Shown here piece after piece: positions 24,744-34,289 of a stretch of DNA of 64,000 bases. Source of the DNA: Pleurodeles waltl (taxonomy: Eukaryota > Chordata > Amphibia > Caudata > Salamandridae). Location: positions 1,310,633,324 to 1,310,697,323 of the forward strand of contig NC_090444.1 of the NCBI RefSeq assembly GCF_031143425.1. Direction: 5' to 3'. Under the pieces are notes generated by a model, which was not told the DNA's origin, did not search any database, and saw only the letters and a list, made by a program, of their open reading frames with translations. A program made the translations under genes and the position numbers. Each line of letters starts with the position of its first letter. The first letter of the stretch is position 1.

Positions 24744-25474
24744 GGGCCAGATGTAGCAAGCGTTTTGCATGGTGCAAATACCAAATTTCGCTGTTTGCGC
24801 CATGCAAAACGCACATCGCGATGCCCATTCCCATTTTGCGAGTCGGTTACTTGGTTACCGACTCGCAAAATGGGAATGCGACTCGCAAATAGGAAGGGGT
24901 GTTCCCCTTCCTATTTGCGATTCGAATCGCGATGTAGAATTGCTTTGTGACCTCGAACGCGGTCGCAAAGCAATTCGCAGTTAGTACCCATTTCAAATGG
25001 GTGCTAATCCATTCGCAAAAGGCAAGGGGTCCCCATGGGACCCCCTCTCCTTTGTGAATGGCCCTGACATTTTTTTTTCAGAGCAGGCAGTGGTCCTATG
25101 GACCACTGCCTGCTCTGAAAAAATGAAACACAAACGTTTCATTTTTTCGTTTGTGTTGCAACTCGTTTTCCTTTAAGGAAAACGGGCTGCAATACAAAAA
25201 AAAATATCACCTGCTTTATGAAAAAGCAGTCACAGACATGGTGGTCTGCTGTCTCCAGCAGGCCACCATCCCTGTGAGTGCTGCGAATCGGAAGGGGGAC
25301 GCAAATTGCGACCCACCTCATTAATATTAATGTGGTGGATGTTTGCGACCCCCTTCCGATTCGCAGATGGTGTCAGGGACACCATCCAGCAACCGATTTT
25401 GCGACTCTCAAATTGCGAGTCGCTCAGACTCGCAATTCGAGAGTCGCAAAATCGTTTTTTCCTACATCTAGCCC
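24744..25474. mobile_element. serial-hairpin MITE, copy 2 (731 bp)
   Basis: It has the same ends as copy 1 (GGGCCAGATGTAG and CTACATCTAGCCC), flanked by ATA on both sides (24741-24743 and 25475-25477). The same ordered chain of hairpins is present. Several stems differ in sequence from copy 1 yet still pair, for example the hairpin beginning GTTAGTACCCATTT and the terminal stem beginning CGATTTTGCGACTCTC. It is non-coding. Confidence 0.9.
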
Positions 25475-25929
25475 ATAGTTTTTCCCCATTTATAGTACTT
25501 ATGTGAAATGCACATATAACCATGTATTTGAATGTGCATTGAGGTCTATATTAAGATGACTGGAAGATTTTTAATGATGGTAACCCTTCCAAAGAAAGTG
25601 TGAGTATGAAGTTCAGAAAGGAAATAATTCAATCAACCTCAGAGGGAGAATATGGGGGTATGGCAAAACTTAAATTATAATTGGATGAAATGATTAGTAG
25701 GAATCTTGGATTGGAGTGATTAGACACTTACCATGAGGATGAACTTGTGTTTATTTGTAGGGACATTACCAAGCATGAAGGTCAAGTTCATGACAAGCAA
25801 GCATGTGTGGTCCAAATGTGCGCGGTTCATTTGAATAAAACCAAAGTTTTACAGAAGAGTTATTGAGTGTGCATTAAAGGTACGGACATTAATGACATGA
25901 GAATTCCGGGAATTAAAGAATTAATTTAA

Positions 25930-26340
25930 AATATTCAGAAATGGAATTAATTGGATAAGTGGTAAGCTAAATGGGTGAAAAAGAAAGCTATAAAGAAACC
26001 TCCAGGAGAACTGCCTCTGGTAGTAGGAGAGGAGTGTGTGACAATTTTCCCATTGACAGAAATGCCTGTTGGAGGTTATGTATATGTGCCATGGAGTAGA
26101 AGTGATCTTGCATCATCAATGATTTCCCAAAATTGAAAAAACAGTGGAATGGTACAAGCAAGTTGAGCGATTTGTGAAGATATCGGAGGTGTTGTGGGTT
26201 GATTTGAACGCCTTGTTTGACATTGTTGCTTCGAGTGATTTGTGAACAGAATGTAAGGTGGCCTGATATAGAACCGACTAGAAGTGTAGTGACAAAAGGT
26301 TCCTCGCTGCTGGTGATGAAAAAGTATCAATAGGTTATGG
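25930..26340 (+). pseudogene. ERV gag capsid remnant
   Basis: The frame around 25985-26120 reads KKPPGELPLVVG and then GGYVYVPWSRSDLASS, resembling the N-terminal part of a gamma/epsilon-type capsid (tyrosine-proline-Phe/Trp-Ser-x-S-D-L style). Four or more stops follow within 120 bp. The role would be the core shell. Not functional. Confidence 0.55.
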
Positions 26341-26509
26341 GATAAAATCTGAATCAGGGTTCATGAACGAATACGAATGTGGTTCATGATAATAACCCTT
26401 ATCAACAATTTCCTCTTTTTGAAACTCACGAGAGCTATGGCTACAATCAGTCAGCCTGATGGTGCTGAGAGGGGAGGAACAGTGCGTGCTTGAGCATACT
26501 TGGAGGTAG

Positions 26510-26840
26510 GCCAGAGCGGACCATTGATAGATAGTGAGGTAGATGGCCATCCAGTGTCATTTTTGGTTGACACTGGTGCTACCCATTCCACTTTAAGAAC
26601 AGTACCCATTCTACTTTAGGAACAGTAGAAGTCCCAAACCAACCCCTCTCGGGAAAGGTAGTCCAAGTTGTAGGTGTAGCAAACAAACAGATAACGACTC
26701 AGGAAACTGCACCAACTTCAGTGAAAATAGGGTCCTTTGAGGATAAACATGTTTGTGATGTGTGATTCCAGCCCAGTGAACATCTTAGCGAGGGATATAC
26801 TTTGCAAATTAAACTGCATCATCTTTTGTATGCCGGCGGG
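26510..26840 (+). pseudogene. ERV protease remnant
   Basis: 26556-26590 encodes SFLVDTGATHS, with the D-T-G-A aspartic protease loop. The conserved C-terminal segment near 26770-26820 reads PVNILARDILCKLN. A 23-bp tandem duplication directly after the active site (26581-26626) shifts the frame, so the enzyme cannot be read through. Confidence 0.75.
26581..26626 (+). repeat. 23-bp tandem duplication in ERV protease
   Basis: ACCCATTCCACTTTAAGAAC (+AGT) is followed directly by a near-copy with two differences. 23 is not a multiple of three, so the duplication breaks the protease frame. Confidence 0.85.
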
Positions 26841-26999
26841 CATACAGATGCAGACACATAATGAGGACGCTGCTTTTGAATTGACTAATAATGGGTCATA
26901 TTGTACATTGCTAACTCTGCTGAAAGTTGATGATTTACCTCCAGATTTCAAAGAGACAGTTAATTCCAGTGTGGGATGTTTCAGGAGTATATATTGGAC

Positions 27000-27960
27000 T
27001 GATTAAAGATTTTGAGCCTGTCCGAATTACTATCAAACCAAAGGATGAATTCCTGAAAACACTATAATACAACTTGACACCTGAGATGTTTGCTGGGATA
27101 ACTCCTGTAATCTAGTCTATGATTCAACAGGGAATACTGAAAGACATTATGGGCAGTCCTTGTAACTCTCCCATTACAGGCTTACAAAAACCAAGTGGGA
27201 AGTACAAGATTGTGCAGGATTTGCAAAAAGTAATCAATATTGTTGTTTCTTGTTGCTGTGTGGTACCAAATCCAGCTGTGATATTGTTTCAGATTCCATG
27301 TGAAGCGGAGTGGTTCACTGTCAATGACTTGTGTCAAGCCTTTTCCTCGATTCTGTTGCTCAAGATTAGGCAATTCCTCTTCGCATTTCAGTTTAGAAAT
27401 CGTGCTTTGGCATGGTGCCGAATCTCACAAGGGTACTCGGAGAGTCCTTCTATTTTGAACCAGATTCTTAAGAAAAATTTGCAGTCCCTGGTCCTGCCTT
27501 GTAATTAAGTTCTGATATAATATATTTATGACCTATTGGTGGTGTTGAATAGTCAGGAGGCTTGCAAACAGGACACCATTCTGCTGTTGAACTACCTAGC
27601 TGAGAATGGACAAAAAAGTATCCCCATGAATGTCCGAAAGAGGTTCAATACCTTGGACACCACATTGAGAAAAGAGTGAAGAAAGTGTCAAAGAGAGAAT
27701 CTCAGCCAGTTTGAGAATGAATCTGTCAACCATGCAAAGAGAAATCAGGATGTTTTGGGGAATGATGGGCTACTGTTGTCCATGTATACCCAATTTTTCT
27801 CTATGGGCCAAGGTATTACCGAGGCTGACATACAAGGATGTGTCTGATCTTGTACCCTGGGACCACGATTGTCTCAGTGCCTTCCCAGAGCAGAGGGAAA
27901 GTCTACTTATTACGACTATGACTATGAAGTGGACCATGATTTTCCTGCTGTTACTGAACT
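27000..27960 (+). pseudogene. ERV reverse transcriptase remnant
   Basis: The open frame 27119-27508 contains GSPCNSPITGLQKPSGKYKI, then FTVNDLCQAFSS (first catalytic Asp present) and FRNRALAWCRISQGYSESPS. The catalytic box near 27510-27540 reads YIYDLLVV where Y-x-D-D is required, so the first Asp of the pair is Tyr. Stops follow near 27680 and 27705. The connection segment at 27711-28000 is recognisable (MGYCCPCIPNFS). Dead. Confidence 0.8.
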
Positions 27961-27999
27961 ATGCACCAAGCCGAGACCAGATATACGAGATGAACCATT

Positions 28000-28460
28000 A
28001 CCCGAATCTAACTTTGTCCTCCAAGTTGATGGTTCATGTTTATGAGACAGTGTAGGAAGCCTGGCAGTGGCTTATGCTGTCAGTACCCTTTCAGGAGTTG
28101 TTGAAGCCTCCTGGCTTCAAGGGGTATTCTCCGCACAAGTGTCTGAGTTGGATGCCTTTAGTAGGGTATGCTGTGTTTCTAATCAATTAAAGGTGACAAT
28201 TTTCATTGATAGTCAATCTGGCTTTAATGTCATTCATGACTTCAGACAATTATGGTCCCAGAAAGGGTGTATGATGTCCTCTGGATCTCCGATCTGGAAT
28301 GACGAACAAGTGAGAAACCTCCTTGATCCATTGCAGTTGCCTGAACAAGTTGCAGTGGTAAAGTGACTTGCGCATCATTCTGGAAATTACCATGTGACCT
28401 TAGGCAACAACTACACAGAGGAGGTTGCAAGTATTGGGTCCACAATATCTGTACCTTTAA
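28000..28460 (+). pseudogene. ERV RNase H remnant
   Basis: Motifs in order are QVDGSCL followed by a stop (28024-28046), SELDAFSR (28142-28165) and FIDSQSGFNVI (28202-28233). These carry the expected Asp, Glu and Asp metal ligands. The frame stops at 28366, and the domain is truncated by the LINE insertion beginning near 28465. Confidence 0.75.
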
Positions 28461-28464
28461 TGTT

Positions 28465-29520
28465 ATTTTATGTTTTGTTATGTTAAGAGGTCTTATGTAG
28501 CACATAGCTACCCAACGGGCCTCGCAGCGCTTGTACGTAAGACTTCAAAACACCAGCTGCAGGTCACAATCAAAATAACCAGGTCTTAATTAGGTGGCGG
28601 ACAGAAAGTTCAAGGCCTGTTCGTCGTAGATTCATCGGCAATGAATTCCACAACTTTGCTCCAAGGAAAGCCATTGATCTTCCCCCCCATTTGGCCTTTT
28701 ATACTAGGGGAATTACGGCAAGAGCCGCCGAGGAGGACCTGAGATGCCTAATAGGAATGTGGAAGGTGACAAGGGTTCATAGGAGCGGGGAGCTTTGTTA
28801 TGGAGAGCTCTGTGAATACAGCACAGAGTTTTAAATTGTATCAGCTGTTCCACTGGAAGCCAATGAAAACTAGAAAGAGCGGGTTTAGCCGATTCATGTC
28901 TGGGTACATTAAAAAGAAGGTGAGCCGCCGTGTTCTGGACCACTTGTAGTTTCTTTTTTTACATATTTTGGAGCCCCAATAAATAAGGCATTCACATAGT
29001 CCAGGCGAGAGATGATAAGTGCCTGGACTATGAGTCTCTTTGCGATGAATGGGAGCATTTTAAATACCTTTCTAAGGAGTCCTAGCATTCCAAAGCAAGA
29101 GGAAGAGATCTTCTTAGCTTGGTGATCCATGGTTAGTCCTGGGCCCATCCATACTCGTAGGCTCCTAATGTATTCCTTAGGAGGAGGCAACTCTCCTAAA
29201 GTGTGGTGCAGGGGGGAAAAGTGTTGGGCCGAGAAGAATGTCCTCAAAACATAACCTCTGTCTTTTCTCCATTCAATTTGAGTCTACTATCGGACATCTA
29301 TTCAGATACTTCCTTTAAACATGGAGTAAGTGCCATCTCCAATGAGTTTTCCTTGGTCGTCAAGGAGACTACCAGTTGAGTGCTGTCTGCATATGAGTCT
29401 ATTGAAAGACCAAATGGTTCTACTATCTTTGCCAGAGGTAGCATGTAGATGTTAAATAAGGTGGGGCTGAGTGAAGAGCCCTAAGGTACTCCTCAGCTGC
29501 TACTAAAGCTTCTGGAATAA
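28465..29520 (-). mobile_element. L2/jockey-type LINE fragment inserted in ERV pol
   Basis: On the minus strand: GVP*GSSLSPTLFNIYMLPL near 29490, YADSTQLV near 29390 (YADD with its second Asp changed), the LIISRLDYVNALFIGAPKYV segment (29050-28965) and QNTAAHLLFNVPRHESAKPA (28940-28880), which is followed by the usual HWLPVEQ..FK. This is the RT C-terminal half and 3' end of an L2-like LINE. The 3' tail has TAACA-type short repeats at about 28465-28490. It is 5' truncated as usual, in opposite orientation to the ERV. Confidence 0.8.
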
Positions 29521-29521
29521 C

Positions 29522-30650
29522 ATGAGTGATCTAGTACCTTATGGGGAATATAATAATAAAGGGATGGATGAGACTAACTTCAACCTTTTGTTGACTACAG
29601 CTCATACTCGGGAGGAGTTGAAGAGGGTTCAAAAGGAAGTGTCAAAGAAGGAACAGCAAAGTTGGGTCAGAGCCAGTTGTGTCAAGAGAGATGATAACAT
29701 TTGGGTTTCAATGGATGGAAGACCGGTGTTGCCAAACAGTTTGTCACCCCCATAATAAAGCATTTTCACGGTCCGGCTCATGTTGGTAGGGATGCTATGA
29801 TGAGGTTAATCAGGCAGACCTGGTTTAATCATAAATTCAGACTGATGGCAGAAGCACTGTGTCATAGGTGCATTGTATGTCAACAAAACAATGTTGGCAA
29901 GAGAACTGCAGTTATATTGTGTCACCTAGGGAGATCAGGAGGGCCTTTTGACAGGAGACAGTTGGATTTTATTGAGATGCCTGTGTGCAATGGGTTAAGC
30001 TATGTCTTGGTCACTGGGTACATCTTCTTGTGTTGGGTCAAAGCATACACAACCAGAAGGAATGATAAACTCACTATAGCAAAATTGCTGTTGAGAGAAC
30101 TCATACGTAGGTTTGGCTTTCTGACATTTCTGGAATCAGATTGAGGGACTCATTTCAATAATGAAGTCCTGAAACTGTTGTGTGCAGCACTGCAAGTAGA
30201 ACAGAGATTACACTACCGCTATAGACCTGAGGCTTCGGTCATGTTGAGCAGGTGAGTGGAACGCTGAAATCCAGATTGGCAAAAATGTGTGCTTCGACAT
30301 CTTTGATATGGCCTGATGCTTTACCTCTTGTATTGATGAGTCTACTAAGTGTACCTGGTCAAAAGACTAGAGTGTCTCTCCACTATATCATCATGGGGAG
30401 AGTAATGAGATGACCAGTGATTCCTGCGAATGCACTTGTGAACATTACAGATGATATGGTCCTTGTTTATTGCAAGGGACTAGCTGACGTGATATGTTCT
30501 GTGTTTCCGCATCAAGAACAATGCCCCAGGTCATCCTAGTCAAAACGACTGCTGTGAAGTGTGCAGATTTCCCTAACTGGATTTACGCTTCCCATATTCA
30601 CAGAGTTGAATGTCCCCTTGATAGCCAGCACCTGTTGTATAAGTACCAGT
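29522..30650 (+). pseudogene. ERV integrase remnant
   Basis: The zinc-binding domain is visible as HFHGPAHVGRDAMM...CHRCIVCQQ (29760-29890; His-His-Cys-Cys). The catalytic core has QLDFIEMP (first Asp) and FLESD followed by a stop and GTHF (second Asp), with the Glu region around 30240 disrupted. A C-terminal domain with PNWIYASHIHRVECP lies at 30575-30620. Stops interrupt the core. It would insert viral DNA. Not functional. Confidence 0.75.
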
Positions 30651-31490
30651 GGTGAGAGAGAGGCGATAGAAGCAGGTTAGTCAAGCTGTCAGAGGGCCAA
30701 ACTGAGCCATAAACAGCACTCGATTGGTCAGCGGAGACTTGAGTAAGCCACAGATAAAGCTGAAGTGAGAGTAACTGAACCTTTTCCTGTGGTGGTAAAT
30801 GAGTTGACTTCAGAGTCAGACCCTGACGAAAGACCTAGTGCTGAAAGGAAGCGAGTAGAAGCTGGAGGCTGATGGTCCACATGGTGAGACAGGGAAAATC
30901 TGATCTTGCCTAAAAGACATGTGCCTAGGACCATACCTGAGGATACTGAGAACTCTGATGCAAGTGAAAGTGAAGACGAGGTGCAACACTAAGGAGGTCA
31001 AAGAGATCAAGAGTGCCCTGTCAGAGGTACTCGTCACCTGAATGGACATACTTTGTTGCAAATGATGGAGATACCGAGTTTTGGGAGATTTAGAGTGATG
31101 ATACGAATTTGACTGAACCTCCATGAACTGAGCATTTTGGTTCAACTATATCTCAAATTCTTGTTGCCTTAAATGTATTTGAACTGTGTAGTTATTAGAG
31201 ACATTTACTTTGACTTTGATAGGGAAATAAGTAGAATACCTAGGCCTGAGTAGAAGAAGAAAGGAGGGTTACCTTTTAGAAGACCACGAAGTAGGGCTAA
31301 GGAAGTCTCATGAAGATTTTGCAACATGTCTGTTGTTCATTGCTTGAACTTTGTTTTGCCATTTTGCACAGGTGAAATTTATGGAGAAGCAAAACTCTGT
31401 TGTTGCTACAGTTCAACCAAAGTAGATCTGGCTATAGAGAAGTCATGGAAGTAAATCAGAAAAGTAGATGAAAATACATAATAGGTATAG
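30650..31490 (+). other. ERV pol-env junction, degraded
   Basis: No continuous frame and no clear domain. Acidic and basic short frames are present. Probably the end of pol and the 5' part of env in decayed form. Confidence 0.4.
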
Positions 31491-31492
31491 TA

Positions 31493-32781
31493 TTGCTTGT
31501 TTCCTTTATAGCCTTAATAGTGTTAATAATGGGAGTATTTGCATCTATCATTGCAGTAGAGGAGACATTGTCTTCTAGTGTTCCCTCGCACACATTAAGC
31601 CCTAGAATTAGCAACACCTACAAGTTGGATGAAAAGGCTTTACATGTAGATGATTCAAGGGGCAATTATTCTGCAAATGTATATTTTAGGTCATTCGACG
31701 AATACGTTGATACTATGGATACGAGGGATTGCTATGTGTGTACGCAATTGCCTTCATTGGCTTCAGAGGGGATTACATAGCATCATATTCGTGTGAGTTG
31801 TGAGATTACTTGTGGTCTTTTGTGGAGTTTGTTTTATGGCACAGGACATTTTCAATATTGTTTCTCAAATTTCAATGTAGTTCTTTCAGAGATTTCTATA
31901 GCTGAACACTTGAATCGTTATCCTGGCCCTAAGGAGTTGAAAATAATAGCATGATTCTTTAAACCTATTGCAACATTAGACACAGTCTAGTCTATGCACA
32001 CTGACACAATCTGACATGTATTTTGACAGTGGTTGAAAAGACAGTTCCCAAATTTCCCAATTGGCCATCGGGTAGCTGGTACTTTGGCTACCTTGACATT
32101 AGATTGGAAGAATAAGGGAAGATTGAGTATTTTGATGGAGAGATCTGAAGAGGACAATATATTTGTAGGACAGAGTGAATGTGATCATACCTTTTAGGTG
32201 CAAGAGAATTCTAAGTTGTACTTGGATGGAGAGGATTCTGTTATTCCTGGAGTTTATTTTATCTGTGAAGAACATGCTTATTTTGAGCTGCCCAATGGAT
32301 GGTATTATACATTATTTAAGTGTCGTTTTACCCAAGAATTATCATGTAGAACATCTTGATGACCCTGTTGGACAGAAGGTTTTAGACCTGAGCGAGGTGT
32401 TAGTGCAGTATCATCTTGAGTTAAACATCTTACTCGCAAAGGGGGGCGGAGTCTGTCAGATGTTGAAAGTTCAGCAATGCTGTACTTACACCTCAGACCA
32501 AAGAAATGACTTTGAGAACTAAATTAGGAATATATTTGTGGGATGACAAAAGAGTTGAAGAAGTTTGAAGTGACTGGTGTACGGGAAGCCATTGGAGATA
32601 GATTTGCTATTATAGGCTGATGATTTCAAAAGTTAGGAAGTCAAGTTGTGGGTTTTGTTCTGAAGGCTTTGCTGGTTATTGCAATTTGTGCAATAGCTCT
32701 GGTAGTGGGATTCAGAATTTTTCAGAGAATGAAGATTGGGAAGATGAGGAAGATAGCAGATCTTGAGCTCGATGATAGTTA
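31493..32781 (+). pseudogene. ERV envelope glycoprotein remnant
   Basis: A hydrophobic N-terminal segment (MLVSFIALIVLIMGVFASII) opens the frame at 31493, and a C-x-x-C (CYVC) follows near residue 80. After several stops the last frame (about 32633-32781) has a membrane-spanning segment (LLVIAICAIALVVGF) and a basic-then-acidic cytoplasmic tail ending ELDDS. Overall order signal/anchor, SU-like CxxC, TM anchor fits env. It is interrupted at 31778, 31951 and elsewhere, so no product is expected. Confidence 0.65.
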
Positions 32782-33165
32782 ACCCCTCGGGTGCCCGGGA
32801 TGAGGTGGTTACATCTGCTGCCATGGCACTGAGGTGCCAGGGATGTTACCACCTCATCCTGCTAAGGGCCCTCGGGGGAGCACTAGCGCTCCCCCCAAAG
32901 GCCCGGCACCCCCTCCCGTGGGCAGGGATGGAAGGGGAATCGCTTCCCCATCCACCCCCACAGCCCCCTGTGGTGTTTTGACCTCATCAGATGCCTGCCC
33001 CTCCGCACTGGAAACTCAGCTTCCCAGCGCCGATCGGAAGAGAAATGCTTTGGCATTTCTCCTCCAATCACTGGAGGGGCTGAGAAAGGCTTCAAAGGAA
33101 AGGAAAGGCCTTTCCTTTCCTTTGATGTCTTTCTCAGCATTTCTGCTGCCCGATCGCGATGCAAT
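32782..33165. repeat. GC-rich palindromic repeat block next to env stop
   Basis: Starts CCCCTCGGGTGCCCGGGATG immediately after the env stop codon. It contains inverted blocks: GATGAGGTGGTTAC pairs with GTTACCACCTCATC, and GGAAAGGCC pairs with GGCCTTTCC. Probably the end of a non-autonomous DNA element that also carries the arrays to the right. Confidence 0.5.
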
Positions 33166-34180
33166 AGGGCAACAGAAATGCCCACTAGACACCAGGAATT
33201 GTTTTTAGGTAATGGACATGAGGGGAGCGGCCCCTTGGGCAAGGGCCGCTCCCCAGGGGGCCAAATTATTTTTAGGCCATTTCTGCCCCATCAGCCTATT
33301 ATAATTAGGCCGATCTGCCCCCGGGGGCAGAAACCACTAGACACCAGGGATTGTTTTATATTATTGAATGAGGGGAGCGGCCCTTTGGGCAAGGGCCGCT
33401 CCCCAGGGGGGCAAATATTTGTAGGCCTTTTCTGCCCCCGTTGGGGCTGATCGGCCTATTGTAATTAGGCCGATTTGCCCTGCGGGGGGCAGAAAATCCT
33501 AGACACTAGGGATTTTTTTTGTTGCTTATTTTTTTTTTTTTATATATGGGGAGCGACCCCTTAGGTAACGGTTGCTCCCATGGGGGGCCAATTGTCTTTA
33601 TGCCATTTCTGCCGCCCTGGGGGGAAGATCGGCCTATTTTTAGTGGGTGGATCTGCCCCCAAAGTGGGGGGCAGAAACCACTAGGCCCAGGGATTTTTTT
33701 TTTCCGACAATTTCATGCAAGGGGAGCAACCCCTTAGGCAAGGGTCGTTCCCCTGGGGGGCAAATTTATTTTAGGCCATTTCTGCCACCCATGGGGGCAG
33801 ATCGGCTTATTTCTATTAGGCCAATCTGCCCGGGGGGGGGGCAGAAACCACTTAGGCACCAGGGATTGGTGTGTGTGTATGTGTGTGTTTTGTTTCGGGG
33901 GGCAGCCCCATGGGCAAGGGTCACTCCCCATGGGGGCACATTACTTTTGGCTATATCGGCCTGCCTATTTTTGGAAGACCCATCTGCCCCCAGCGGGGGC
34001 AGAAAGCCCACCAGAGACCTCGGAAGATTTGTTATTCAAAATAAGAGGCGGGTAGGGCCATACCCCACCCCAAATAAATGGGGCCAAAGTTTTTCTGCCC
34101 ACTAGTGGGCAGATGGGGCAATTACCCCCACGCCACACCCGCGGGGGGGGGCAGAAAGCCTATTAGACGCCAGGGAATAA
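33165..34180. repeat. tandem array, about 150-180 bp units, G/C-run rich
   Basis: About seven units share GGGGAGCGGCCCCTTGGGCA, a TAGGCCGATCTGCCC stretch and GGGGGCAGAAACC followed by ACTAGACACCAGGGATT. The GCAGAAA landmark recurs near 33172, 33329, 33488, 33671, 33841, 34001 and 34152. Long G runs make quadruplex folding plausible. ORFs across it are by-products. Confidence 0.85.
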
Positions 34181-34289
34181 AAAAAAAAAACAGAGTGGGG
34201 TGGTGGCTACCAACCAGTATGGGCCTGGTTATGCCCCGACCCCAACTGAAGGGGGTAACAGTCTTTCAGCTCTCCCCCGCACACTAAAA

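Larger units (their letters stand above)
25500..32781 (+). mobile_element. defective endogenous retrovirus, epsilon/gamma-like
   Basis: Plus-strand remnants occur in retroviral order: capsid-like gag, protease, reverse transcriptase, RNase H, integrase with a C-terminal domain, and an env with a terminal membrane anchor. Style (VDTGATHS protease loop, LCQAFSS and WCRISQGYSESPS in RT, WIYASHIHRV in the integrase C-terminus) is nearest to gamma/epsilon-type retroviruses of fish and amphibians. Every domain is disrupted by stops or frameshifts, and a LINE splits pol. I could not delimit LTRs: the left flank is occupied by MITE copy 2, and env runs straight into a different repeat at 32782. Confidence 0.8.

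Noticed and set aside
30728..31145. Minus ORFs in the pol-env junction
   Set aside because: Antisense to the ERV, with no domain recognised.
33165..34180. Possible CRISPR-like array
   Set aside because: Units are 150-180 bp, variable in length, without a short repeat/spacer pattern, and the context is vertebrate.
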